A stretch of 64,000 nucleotides of DNA from Pocillopora verrucosa. Lineage: Eukaryota > Cnidaria > Anthozoa > Scleractinia > Pocilloporidae. This document shows, in pieces, positions 48,344 through 61,000 of this stretch. Position 1 is the first letter of the stretch. Each line of letters starts with the position of its first letter. The notes beneath the pieces were generated by a model. The model searched no databases, had not been told where the DNA came from, and saw only the letters and a program-made list of their open reading frames with translations. Where the stretch lies: contig NC_089325.1 in the NCBI RefSeq assembly GCF_036669915.1, positions 2,949,347 through 3,013,346 on the forward strand, written 5' to 3'. Both the position numbers and the translations under genes were made by a program.

Positions 48344-51300
48344 GTTTTTTTATGCCGGAGTTGCTGATCGCCGCAATGCGCAATTGTGTAACCGGCTCAG
48401 CGCATGCAAAAGTACTAATAGTAAACTCCAAGAATCAACAACTGTTAAATTTTGACAATGTCTAACCACGTGGGTAAACTTAAAAATCCCGCAATGCTCA
48501 TGCGTTAGAAGGTAGCCACGCCCAAAAATCACAGGCCGCTGATAGGCGATTGGTAGAAATTAGCGAGACTGTCATCAATCAGTCTGAAGTTAGATTTGTG
48601 ATGTTTTCTTCTGCTGGGAAGAAGAGTTTTTTCTTACACCAACAATCGCACCCGGGAATCAATTTTCAGATTTGATATTTGCCAGTGTGGCGTGGGTAGC
48701 TCTTGGTTTGCGTGGAGCGAATCATAAAGCTTTCGTGTGTTTGGCATATTTTTATGGACATTCCAAGACAAAATTGAATTGACTTAGATAATTACACATC
48801 AGGAAAATGGGTCATTTAGTAAATAGCTCGCTCCCGGAAACGCCAAGATCTGTAACAGTGTATTGTTTTCATGATAATCTGAGCTTGCATTTGCCAAATG
48901 GAATATGAATGATTTTGACAGATTTGCAGACTTGGGCACAGGCATTTTTAACGCGTTGATCGAAATGTGTGCTTCTGTAGGCGATATTTGATCAATATCA
49001 TAGATTTATGGTTAAAAATAGAATGTTTTGGTTGTGAACTTGATTTGTTAAGTCAATTCTGTGTATTATTTGTGAATTCCTTTCTCACGGCGTATGATTT
49101 TGTTGATAACAGAATTCAGCGACATTGAACAGGAATACGTCAAAATCAAATCTGATTGATCCTTTTTCTACCAACAGTAACTCAACTCATTTTCGCCTTG
49201 CAGATCACGTCTCAAAACCCCAAATATCCTTCTATTTGAAAGAAACACGGCCTAATTTTGTGGATTCATTGGGTTTCTTTGTGTGGTGGCAAAAAGCATT
49301 GCATAAATACACCCTTGAACCGTGCTTAGCTTTGTAAAACCACATTAAACAATAAGAGACTGAGGTGTCAGAATTTCAATTAACGTGAAATAACTCAGTC
49401 GCCGTTTTCAATAAATCAGAAACATTCTGAGGAATGAAACTTGAGGAGAAAAGCCTCAATTATTTCGAAAGCTGGGCACGAAAGCCACAGATTCTTCCAA
49501 AACGTTCTAGCTCTTGCAGTTTCCAAATTTTTAAGCGGCAAACTTTACTCGACATTAATTGTTTTCTGTTCAAACATTTAGCTAAGTAAATTCTAAGAAT
49601 CCTGTTGGTCGAAATGTGATATTTTGACAATACATATTCACTCAGCGCCAGTGTTATTATTGTTTTGTATTCTGTGATTTTCAGCATGATAACACAATTG
49701 CCGGCTTCCCTTTTGTCACGGTAATTTCAATGCATGGCTTATTTGCTGATTTGAACAAAAGCCTGCTCTGAACTCAAAACCCCACAGGCGAACGCGTCTC
49801 TGGAAAACAAACAAAAAACCCGAAGTTTTAATAAAGCCATGATCTTAACTTAAACATGATGATGCTTCTTGGCATACATATTGAAGTCATTACCTTTGTT
49901 GTCAAGCCAATATCATTTAATTGCCTAAGTTTCATTCAAAAAGCGCCCGTTGCATTCCATTTCAAAATGCTCACGTTATCTGTTGAGAAATACAGAAGCT
50001 CTGGATCTTAAAACGTATATTTTATGCAACAAGAAAGACGAACAGACTAACAGTGTTAGCTAAGTTTGCATCCTACAGCACGACAATTGCTGACAGTCAT
50101 TGTTGCATCGCATAAAATGAAGTGTACCATTAAACTGTTTCAACTAGGGTCAGCTGAATGACCAGTCATATTCCCCATTCAAGCTGTCTATAAGCAACGT
50201 CGAACAGCAAGTAAATTGTACCTATTTTCAGTAGGCCGAGGCTTTTATTAGTCCATAATCTTCCGAGTCCACTCCTTTCTCCATACGCGGGTTGATAAAA
50301 ACACAGTTTCCGGAAATATGTAGATCTTAAGTACCGGAAATGACAGATTTTTCCCTGAGTTTCCAAAAGCAAAACGTCATATAACGAGGTAAAATATATT
50401 TGGGAAAGAACAGAAGTAGATCCAAACTAAGACCCACTACATGGTAACTGGGGCGCCTAAAATCTCGCTTCGACGGGCCATGATCCTGTTGGTTTGAAGA
50501 AAACCATGCCAAACGGCTTCTCCAAAGTTGCGCTAATTTCACCCGTATTATGGGTAAAAGCGCGCCTTCCTCTAGGTTATGACGTAGCCCCAAAACGTGG
50601 ATACAATAGGCAATCGATTTTTCAGTAAAAATATCTTAGTTTCGTGGTAGCTGCCTCCAGATTATTCGTTATGGGATTCTTAAAAGCAGCGGGAGAATCA
50701 TTGTACCATTAAGATTAAGAAGGATTGCCCTACAAGCGGAAAACCAGCAATGGATGAAAGAGAACTTCTTATTTTTTTCCTTTTTTTTTGTAACGAACAC
50801 ATTTTTATCTGAAAACTTAAAAACAGGAATATGCTTAGTGCAATGGTGAGAAACTCGATTGACGTGTCGGTAACGAAGACAATTAAGAGAACTGACAAAT
50901 TTTTTTAGTTTAATTAATTGTGACAAATGATATCTTCTCAAGAGCCTTTTATTAACGGAGCCAAAACACAAGTCTGACCGTAAAAACAAAGTTATGTTCC
51001 AAGGCGACTTCCACGAAAAGTTTATCACAGCACGAGTTGAACCGACAATTACACTGAGAGGAAGTATCACAGATGTTTCCATGGCATAAACAAACATAAT
51101 AGGAATTTAAGCAGGAATTTCGAAAAACTGTGAGAAAAGGCATTGTCTGACAACAAGAAAATAATAATGATCTCAAGCCGACAAGGAGAAATCAGTTTTC
51201 GAGATGCAAAACATTTCGTGACACTGATAATAGCCACTAACGTCATGGTAAGTTTGAGCTATGAAAGAGACTAGTATCGGTCTGCTTTAAGTTCAACTGG

Positions 51301-51660
51301 AGTTAGCCCTTTCCCTCGGGCCTTTTAATTTCGTTATCCTTAAAATTCAAGAATTAATTAATAAGCAACTTTATCAAACCATTGTAGTTCTGTTACCAGC
51401 TACAAATGAAGTGAATAGCCAAAACTTTACAGCTTTAACGTGTTGTTTTCATGTAAATCCAAATTCCCTTAAGTAAAGTACCAGAAAATGTGTTTCAGCT
51501 AGAGGGGAAAATTACTAATCAGATACTGGATTCAACGGGTTCATTGTGTTGGTTGGCGATTAAATTCCGTCATTCGTCCGGCATGGGATATGCACAAGTT
51601 ACTTCAAAATCTGTAACCAAGGCCACGACAGTTATACCCTGCGTGGCAAGCTCTGGACGA
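48344..51660. other. intergenic, upstream of dachshund, no gene
   Basis: This includes the presumed dachshund promoter and 5' UTR next to 48344. No TATA or initiator is assignable. No coding frame is supported. Confidence 0.5.
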
Positions 51661-51689
51661 GAATACTGAGTACAAGCCGGTAAGAGAGC

Positions 51690-52060
51690 AGATGATACGT
51701 AGATGGACCCTCACTCGCGTGTCTTCGTAGCAACCACTTGGGCGACAATGCGAAGTAAAGAAACGCACAAGAGCCGATGCAGAGTAGATGAAATCTCACT
51801 TGCGCGCCTAGGAGACAGGCTGTCGGCAAAAATACAAAATAACACGCGCCGAGTAGAAAAGATTATGAGCAGATGAAATCTCACTCGCGCGTCTTTGCGC
51901 CAAGCGCTCTGCGAAAAACACAAAATAACACGCGTGTAAGAGAGCTGATGAAATCCCACTCGCGCGCCTGGGTGACAGGCTGTCGGCAGAAATGTAAAAT
52001 AGTACGCGCGCAAGTGAAAAGATGATGAGCAGATGAAATCTCACTCACACGCCTGCCAGG
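51690..52060. repeat. tandem repeat, unit about 72-87 bp
   Basis: Five degenerate units start with GATGAAATCTCACTCGCGCG-like strings near 51702, 51786, 51872, 51944 and 52031. Units contain GACAGGCTGTCGGC and AAAATAACACGCG and are CpG-rich against an AT-rich background. Short open frames across it come from the repeat. Confidence 0.8.
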
Positions 52061-53479
52061 CAAGCTCAGCAAGCCTCTGATAAACAGCTTCTTCTAGGTT
52101 TCCAAAAAGCCGCCTTCTGAGTCTCTCAGCATGCACAATTCAGGAGTAATACAGAAAGGAGCGACCTCAGTATTTGTGCCGTAAGATTCAGAGTAAGAGG
52201 GTGTGGTTCAAGTTTAGATCTCGCTCATGTTTCATCAAATTCCTGACTCTTCCACGTACGACTTAATTTAGTAAGAAAGAGGATGAAAAAGAAAATAAAA
52301 TTATCACACTGACCAAGTAACCTAATAAAACAAGACAAAAATAGTTGATGAAGAACCGGAAAAACAAACCAAACGAAGGCTAAAATCTTTCCGTGAGCGT
52401 CGGAACATATTAATATCCTTTAAAACACGAATCAATGGTGTTAAGAAACACAGCGAACTGAAGTATGCAATTCTACTCTTATCTAAACATGGGAAATTCC
52501 TCAGAGCTGTATGAGTGAGGTTCTTCCGCTAAATAGTCCTCGAGCAAACATTGTTCTATGTAGAGTAGTTTCGTGAAATTTCATTCCGTCACGTAAAGGC
52601 AAAGCAAAGAAAATGAAGTCGTGAGGACATTTAGCTAAACTAGTTCAAGAAACTCCAAAGCAAAAGTATCCTTCGAAATACAGAGAAAAATGCACTACAT
52701 GTAATTATGATATTATACAGAAAAGGTAGAAACTTCGGTGTCCCTCCATCATTTAATATTTTGTCATGAGGAGAGCTGCACGCATCCGTCGCCCACATCT
52801 GATTTCCCTACAGTTTTCAGCAGTAATAGACTTTTACGGTGACACCCACGTCATTAACCAAGTCCGGCCTATTAGGATGCATTAAAGTAGCCGGGCTGAA
52901 AGTCCTTTCGTGGCAAAAAAGTTTCAAAGGAAACATGGAATTTCGTATCGCACCACCCCTGCACCACACTCAGGCTTTTTAATGAAAACTGATAGTTTTA
53001 ATCCTTAGCTAATTTTCATCATTTATTACATCTTTTCTTTAAGTTCTTTTAACACGAGGGGATTATAAGATTTACAAAGTCTCTACACGAAAGGTCAATA
53101 GCATCGCTTAGTTGAAACACCAAATAATCGCGGTATTCTTACGTCCTCAGGTAGTGCTTGGCTGAAGGATTTCAGTGAATTCCTGGTTATTCACTTTTCT
53201 TTGCGTAAATATTCAACTCTTTTTGTAATTTGAGCATGCAATTCAAAATGTACTTAAGATGGTATAAATGAGACTTGGCGTTTTTAACGTGATTTACGCA
53301 TTAAAGAAGAGATAAACTTAAAGAGAATTATCAAAAAAATTCGCAACGTGATAATTTGAGGGGGAACATAACGAACGCAAATCAGGTAGTTTATATGAGC
53401 GGAAGAAGCCCACGTTTTATATTTGGTGAAACAAGACAACGCGTGGCATTGTCACAGACAATACGTGGCAGCGCAATTC
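52061..53479. other. intergenic, no gene recognised
   Basis: AT-rich sequence without a supported coding frame or an obvious repeat partner in the window. Confidence 0.4.
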
Positions 53480-53830
53480 GGTCTATAATTCTTCAAGAAT
53501 TAGACACCACCCAATTTTAGGCGCTTCTTGACTTTACGTGCTATCCAGTTAGAGGCGCCCTGAGCGCCGGACAATCGTCAGTGATACCCCACCCAATTTT
53601 TAAAGCAATCAGATTTTTGGCGATTTCCCATTAAAAGGCGTCACCCAATTCTGGGTTCAGTTCTATTGTAGAAACCAATTAGTTTTAGACGCCGACCAGT
53701 TGATGGCGCCATTTGATTTTAAGCTTTATCCCACCTTTGAAAAGCCTAATTAAAATCGCAGGCAAACAGAGGGCGACACTCAATTTCTGGCGCTTGTGAA
53801 ATGAGGCTTCGAGCAATTCCAGGGATCATC
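53480..53830. repeat. degenerate GGCGCC-type dispersed repeat
   Basis: Irregular copies of ACCCAATTTTAGGCGC-like strings spaced 30-70 bp apart. Non-coding. Confidence 0.45.
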
Positions 53831-54128
53831 ATCCAATTTAGTGATATATGGCTTATGGCCAAAATCGTGTTTTTTAACATGAAGGCGGTTTAAAAAACAA
53901 ACAATTCAACAAACTCCTGCTGGTTACATTAGGAATTCAAACGATTAAATTCACCGTTGTAAGCGTGGCCGTCCTTAACGAGATTTCATATTTCGGAGAT
54001 GCAATCAAGCAAAACAAATGTTTAGATTACTAGTCTTGCTAGATTGGTAATTTTTTGATAAGGAAATCAATAAATTCTGAGAAAGAGGTTTTTCCCTCGT
54101 GGTCGACATCCGAACGGGAAGATTGAGA

Positions 54129-54269
54129 TGTATATGTTGTGGTTCAATTTTATCCTTGGTTCAAATTTTATTTTCCTTTGTTTCAAATTCGTTATAATAT
54201 ATTACAATACCCAAAAACAAAAGAAAAGAAAATTTGAACCAAGGATAAAATTGAACCACAACATATACA
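54129..54269. mobile_element. MITE forming a near-complete hairpin
   Basis: The arms share TGTATATGTTGTGGTTCAAT and its complement and pair for about 60 bp with few mismatches. The ends, TATATG and CATATA, suggest a TA or TATA target. No coding potential. Confidence 0.75.
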
Positions 54270-54689
54270 GCAACAATGCGACCAGGCCTTCATTATTGGC
54301 GCTTCAGCAGGAGTATTCCTTCGCCTTTGGGGTAGTATGAGGTCTTGAACAATGCGAGCTGGCAAGAGGTCTGCAAGGGGTCTAGTACTGTCTCATTATT
54401 TGTGCCAGACCCGAAGCAAACCTCTTCTCAAATCTTCCTGCGGGTGGAAACGCGCGTTCAGCAGGGGCTACAACATAGCAGACAAAAAAGACTGAGATAC
54501 AGCTTTATACAGCAAAAAATATTCCTCCATCCTTCTTAATGAAGGATTAAGAGGCGCTTGCCAATTTTAGGTTTCTAAATCATCTGGTAAAAATTTCTAA
54601 TTGTGATGTACACTTCATACATGCATAGTTTGTCTCTATTACGCACTCTTTGGAGAGGACAACATTTCCTTGCCAATTCAGAGGTGATT

Positions 54690-54900
54690 AAGATGTAACT
54701 TCTCCCTTCAATATCCATACATTATCCAGCAAACAGGTAATGAGAATGCTCAAAGTTATCAGATAAAAGTTGTTATAGAGTTTCAGTCGGTGTCGGGTGA
54801 GAATAGACTGACCTTCAGCTGGGGATACTCTCTGTATACAACACCACATTCTCTTCACCAATTTACCTGAAAGAGTATAGCAGCTAACCGGGATAATTTC
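54690..54900. repeat. interspersed repeat copy
   Basis: TATCCATACATTATCCAGCA, GGTAATGAGAATGCTC and related strings place it with the 42420/34895 family. It lies just beyond the 3' end of the CCDC138-like gene. Confidence 0.5.
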
Positions 54901-55023
54901 TACCTTTGTATTAAGATTTCGAGAGTCTATAGCCAATGACTCGACTCCATGCCGTCGTCGTTCGTTAATACAAGCTCAGTGACATTCAACTTGTCCAGTA
55001 GTGTTGTAGTTTTGGAGCCACAT

Positions 55024-58000
55024 TTACACCTTTCCTTTACCAAGGTTGAAGATAATAGATCGCAGGTTCAGAGCCAAAAAGGCATTCTGTGGATCGCAAG
55101 TTCGTAACATTTCTTGCACTACGGCGGATATCTGGAAGGCTTCGAAGTATCGGCGATTAGACCTGCAAAAAATCGAGCTACTGAGAGGACAGCCCGAAAG
55201 TGTGAAGTGGAATACATTAAAGATAGTTTTACTTACTTGATTTTAGAGAGTCTTTGTAGGACAATGCTCAATTTTTCTAGTATTTTAGGATCCATTCCCT
55301 TGTGTTGCAGCAAATTCACGGCTGTCCTGAACCAGAGTTCGTTTGAACAGCTATCCAGAAACACCGCGGTAAATGCTGAGAGTGTATAACCAAGGGGGGG
55401 TTAGTGTCTCTTCGGATAACATTCTTCGCCGCCTCAATTACATGCATAATGCAGAACGTTATTCGGATGCCTGGCTAAAAGCCATACTTTAAATCTATAT
55501 CTCTAGAGGCATACTAAAAGGAATGGGTCTTGGCTCAAAAACCAGTCCATTGGTTCGCTTCCAGATCTCTTCCGCGATTGAAATTAAAAACGTTAATATC
55601 ACGATCTCGAAAGTTAACACGTCATATTAAAAAAGAGAAGAAGAAAATATATTAAAAAAGAAAACATTAAAAGCTTTTTGTAAAGCAACTGCTAAGGGAG
55701 CGCATGTTATAGCTATAAAGTACCGCAATAGTTCGTAGACCCACAATGTTTGATCTTGGTTATAGTGGACATGAATGGGTTGAGAATTACCACAACCCTG
55801 CTCTCGTTCTTAAAGTCGCAAACTTCCAAGGAACAGCTGCTATTTTCTGTTTCTTACTCTCAATTTCGTGCCATTCCTTTGATATCCCACCACTCCTTAA
55901 TTTCAATAAGCACACAGGCGCTAATTCGAGCTTAAATGAGCAACAAAACCCCTTCTATAGAACGAGCGAATAAATAAGTAAATAGGACTTCTGAAAATGA
56001 TTCGTTGTAAAAGGTAAGAGTGTAAATCTTTGACTCTATACATGGCATGGCATGAACCGCATCAGTTTATCACGAGCTCAAACTTACGTGAATCGACAGA
56101 CATCAGTAGCATTACATCGACAGCACTTCCGAGGAGAGCCTGGTAAGGAGAAAAATGCAGAACTTTCAGCTGAACAAAACCAACTTTTTAAAAATGCTCT
56201 GGATCCAATTATCCTATCCAGTAATTTTCCTGTAGATTAGTGCAATGATTTATCTAAAAGACCATGTCCTGTTCTCTCAATATGCTCTCCCTCTAACGAC
56301 CTCCGTCTGAAAAAGAGTTCAAAACCTCCCCTCAAGGAGTGATCAAAAGTAATAATCAAAAATCTCTTCAATGAGAATTAACTTCCCTACAATCACTGAA
56401 TTCTGACCCCCCCCCCCCCCCTCACCTTATGCACAAGCTTCATGTATGATAACACCACGTATACTCCCTCGTAAGTAAGAAAAATCTGCTTGCCCTGTCA
56501 CGGAAAAGAAAATGCAAATCATCTATAACAAACTAGAAATTACAGATTATATCAAACTGTGTTGGAATGATAATTATTAGAGAGAGATAAGCATCTAATT
56601 TATCTTTACAACATCACCCTCGAATCAGACATTAAGGTCACTTCAACAACTTAAGATTAAAGCTCTTGATTGTTAAACAAATTCTCCTTGTCAGCACCTT
56701 AGAAATTGTAATGAGAATACGTATTGTATGGAGAATATGCAGCCGTTTTTCATGCTGTCATGCAATGCTCTCCCGGAAGCGTTGCAAACAGCGACTTGTA
56801 TTCATCTCCTTCACCGTCACCGTTATTGTCACTGTCGTCATCGTCGTTATCATTTCAAATTATTATTGGATTTTCTCCAGCCCTTAAAAACCTTCCAGCT
56901 GGTCGTTGCATCTTAGTTCTATTCACACCCAAGTATTAAAACGCTTGTTTCGAAGGCCAACTCACCAAATCGTCTTTCAAGTCAGTTTTTAAGACATCAA
57001 AGACATGTGCCAAATAATCGACTACAAGAGAACAACAGGATAAAAAAACATTGGTTAAAATATTTGCCTTTCAAAATCAATTTCAATTTGTACTCACATC
57101 ATTCACGTAAATTTGAAGGTAGCTCTTTGGCGCAGTTTCATTTACAATTGATTCAAGAATTCACTGAAGTCAAAGACCGTGGTCTGATGTGTAACAAACT
57201 GATACTAAACTGCAATGAGTGAAAAAATTGACACGAACAAGCAGACAAAAATAGCTGAAATTGAAGCAGTTGTCTCACCTCTAGCGAGTGTTTTGAGGAT
57301 AATAAGAGACGAAAGAATCCTGACAGCAACTGTGGGGCTATGAAAGTAGATGTCAACTTTCTGCTTGTCACTTTTCAGACAAACTCCTTCCTCTGAAATT
57401 TTTGACACCTGAAAAATAGCCAGTGTTTTAAAAGGAATCTCTGTATGAACAGTTCACTCCATTGCATAAATTTCCGTCAAACTTTGTCCGGACTGACCTG
57501 TTCAAAACAAGACTCTGACGCAACCGTCTAAAATTAGACGAAACCGTCCGGAAAGAGACGGAACTGTCCGAAATGAGACGGAACTGTCCGAAATGAGACG
57601 GAACTGTCCGAAATTAGACGGAACTGTCCGAAGTTAGACGTAACCCTCCAAACTTAATAGAAGCGGCAGGGACGAGACGAAGCCTTCCGAAATAGGACGC
57701 AACCAAATTAAAACCAAAGTTATGCTTGTTAAATTAGATATTTATTTATTCATTGATAATTTCTCCAACCCACGCAATAAATCAAAAAGAGACTATTTAA
57801 AAGAGGAGTTTTTTTACCTGAGGTTTGTACAGTTCTTCACCAATATGTCGCAATGTGGACGCCAAAGCAGTTCTCTGCAAAAATGACAACAAAAAAGCAA
57901 TTGAGAGGGAAAAAATGGAAACGCATTTAAGACACAGGGTCGTTAGTCCAATAACAGATCTATGTTGAAAAATGCCATTGTGTTTGGTGCGTTTAGGTAC

Positions 58001-61000
58001 CTGCGATCCTTGCACTGTCTGTTCCATGTAAACAATACTCCAGTAGGTGAACTGTAAGCAGGGCTGTTGTAGGCGAGGATTAACACTTGGTAGAATACTA
58101 AGTATGTCTGACATGCCGGGTAAAATCTGCATAGCAAAAAGGAAAAAAAAATAACAGTAATAACTAATTCATCTTCTGACGTTTCTCGAGAAAGACGTCT
58201 GGTTGAAGAAACAATCTTTTGGAATTTTTCTACCAAGGAACCAAAACTATGCTATATAGTGTCGAACACACGCGTTGTGTTCACTTTTTTGTTCTGCCCC
58301 GCAAAAATCTGTCAACTTCCCTTCTTCTCCTCATAGGATCCACCCAGTTCAGTTCAGTTTTCATTGAACATCAATCAAGCTGACTTACTTTCAAACATTT
58401 TTCATGTACCAGCGACGAGGGAATGTCTAATTGCTGTTCTTGTAGCCTTCCTTGTGGCGAGTCCTGAAAAGTTGGCATCTTCTGAAGATGAACTTCTGAA
58501 GTCCAATCCAGCAATACAGCCAACACTTCAAATAGACCAGAAAAATTCACCTGGAAATAAAAAAAAACCCTTTTATCTCTCAAGATATGATTTGCTTATT
58601 CATTTCAAAGGATTCTAAAACAAGATGATTGTTAAAAAAAACAAAAAAACAAAAAAACGAGGCATTGTGGCAATACAAGGGAAAACAATGACATTACTAT
58701 TTACAATTAACATAAAAACTTTTTACCTTGTTTTGAGAGAAAGACACTGACTTGGCCACTGTCTCTGAAATAAATGAATACAGATCATTGATTTAAACTA
58801 TTTCTGAGAAGAAAAAAAGGGACACAACAGACTTCATACACTAAGTTAGTGTGCTGGACTCCAAGTCAAGGGGTCTGGGTTCAAGACCTGACCATTCTTG
58901 GACAAAATCTCTTATTCTCACAGTGCATGTCTCCTCCCAGGAATGAAAATGGGCCAGCAAATTGTCAGGGAAGCCTGATGAAATGCCTCATACCCCTAGT
59001 AGCTTTATGCAAAGGAAATTGGGACAGTCTCACTGGGTAGACCACTTGCCTTGAGTACAGACCTTTTTTACACAAAAATGCTAATATTTCATGAACGTTG
59101 TATCTGCAGGAAAAAATACTGGGTACTAGAAAGTGAGAATCATATCAAATCACTTTTTCATGAAATCCCATTTAAGGACTCCTAAATATATTTCATAAAG
59201 TTGAGAAATCAAAAAAAGTACTCCGGCACTGGCAGTGGGGAATGCAATCACTAGAGAAAAGGGAGTACTTATTTTAATTTCTTATTCCTGAATTCTCTTT
59301 AGAGGGCAGTTTGTTATTAGGAAATATTGGAAACAATCTGATCTAAACAACACATCTTGAACAAGAATATTGTAGGAAAGTACCACTTTTGCCATGCGAA
59401 GTAAGCTTGTTATTTCTTTCTTTTTCAATCTCTCTATCCTCTGGCTTGGAATTCCTCTGCAAAAATTCATTCTTTCTCTGAATGGTAAGATTAAATAAAA
59501 AAAGTTAATCAAATAAACATTTATATTGACCATAGGTGAAAAGAACCTCATAAAATTGTCTCAGCTCAGATTTTCCCAAAAGGAACCAAATGATGTAAAC
59601 AGAATTTCTATTTACCTGCAGGTTAGCCAGTCTGTGTTGAACACTCAGAGCTTGAGTCTCAAGCTTTTTGTTTTGAATTTCAAGGTCAGAGATCTAAGTT
59701 GATTCAATAACAGGAAACAAAAGACAGTTCCATGAGGATTCTTCCATAGAAATTGAGTGACAGGAAAAAACTCCATTAAAGGAACAAATGTTATTAGTAT
59801 AGGTAACAACAAGATTTTGAGTGTAATTTGGTGTTAGTAAGCACAAGTAAATTTTTCAAAGACAAAAAAATTGCACAAGCCTGTCAGGCAAGTACAATTG
59901 TAGTCTTTGAAAACTTTACAAGTGCTTACTAACAACAAATTACACAATAAATCATAATGTTACTTGTTAATTATTTACATAAAAAATGCATAACAGAAAG
60001 TCAAGATGAAAAAAATTTTAGCAGTGCACTTGCTATTTATAATTTGCACCTGTGTTACAACATTGCACTTGTTTCCCAATTACTCTAACGGCTTTTCATA
60101 TTACAAAGGCACTTATTAATGATCCCTTTAAAATGTTTGAGTAAAGTGAATTCTCTCTATTACCTGTTTCTTTAGCGAGTCATTCGCAGTTTTTATAGTA
60201 TCAAATGACTCTTTAATCCTCTTGAGTTCCTTTGTTTTCTTATGGATGATTTCTTCAAGCTCACCAAGCTTTTGTTCATATTCCTACAGATTGTTGTAAC
60301 AAAATTTTTTTCTTCTCAATGACAAACATCAATATGAACTACTCTTTCTTGATTAAGCTCCTAAAGCTTTTCAATTACAAATCAAATAGATTTCAAGTTG
60401 CCGTGCATCTGTTCAGTAGTAGATCACAGCTGATGACATTAAAATATGGTAAGAACAAAAAAGTGACACAAGGTGCCACTCAAGAGTGTATCACTGATGT
60501 TCTTAGCACAGTGTTATGTCTTTTTTGATCAATTACTGAACAGACCCACAGCATGGAATCTATTTGTTTTATATGATTAAAAAGGAAAAGGTCTTTTAAC
60601 CCTTTAACTCCCAAGATCTCATTAGTAATTCTCCTCACTGTCTGCCATACAGTTTTTGCAAAGTTAGTTTTGAGAATTTGGTATTGGATCAACTAATAAT
60701 CCTCTTACTGATATTTTTCTTTATTCTCATCACTTGTTTGCTTGATATTGTATTGATATCATAAAGAGAAATTCTGTCTTGGTCACTTATCAGAGTTAAA
60801 GGGTTAATGGTAATGTCATCTATCCATCTGATCATAAGTATGAACCAATCAAATTGCTTGTGCAACTCAGCTTATCATAAAATCAAAGATGGTACTCAAA
60901 CCAGCCATTGACATTGACATGTAGTCAGGAAAAAAACTTCACCTCAGTTACAGCTTGGCAGCGATTCTCAACCTCTTGAGTCACCACTTTGTCAATAATA

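Noticed and set aside
58850..58905. tRNA gene
   Set aside because: A- and B-box-like strings are present but the arms do not pair and a SINE body follows. Called as a SINE.
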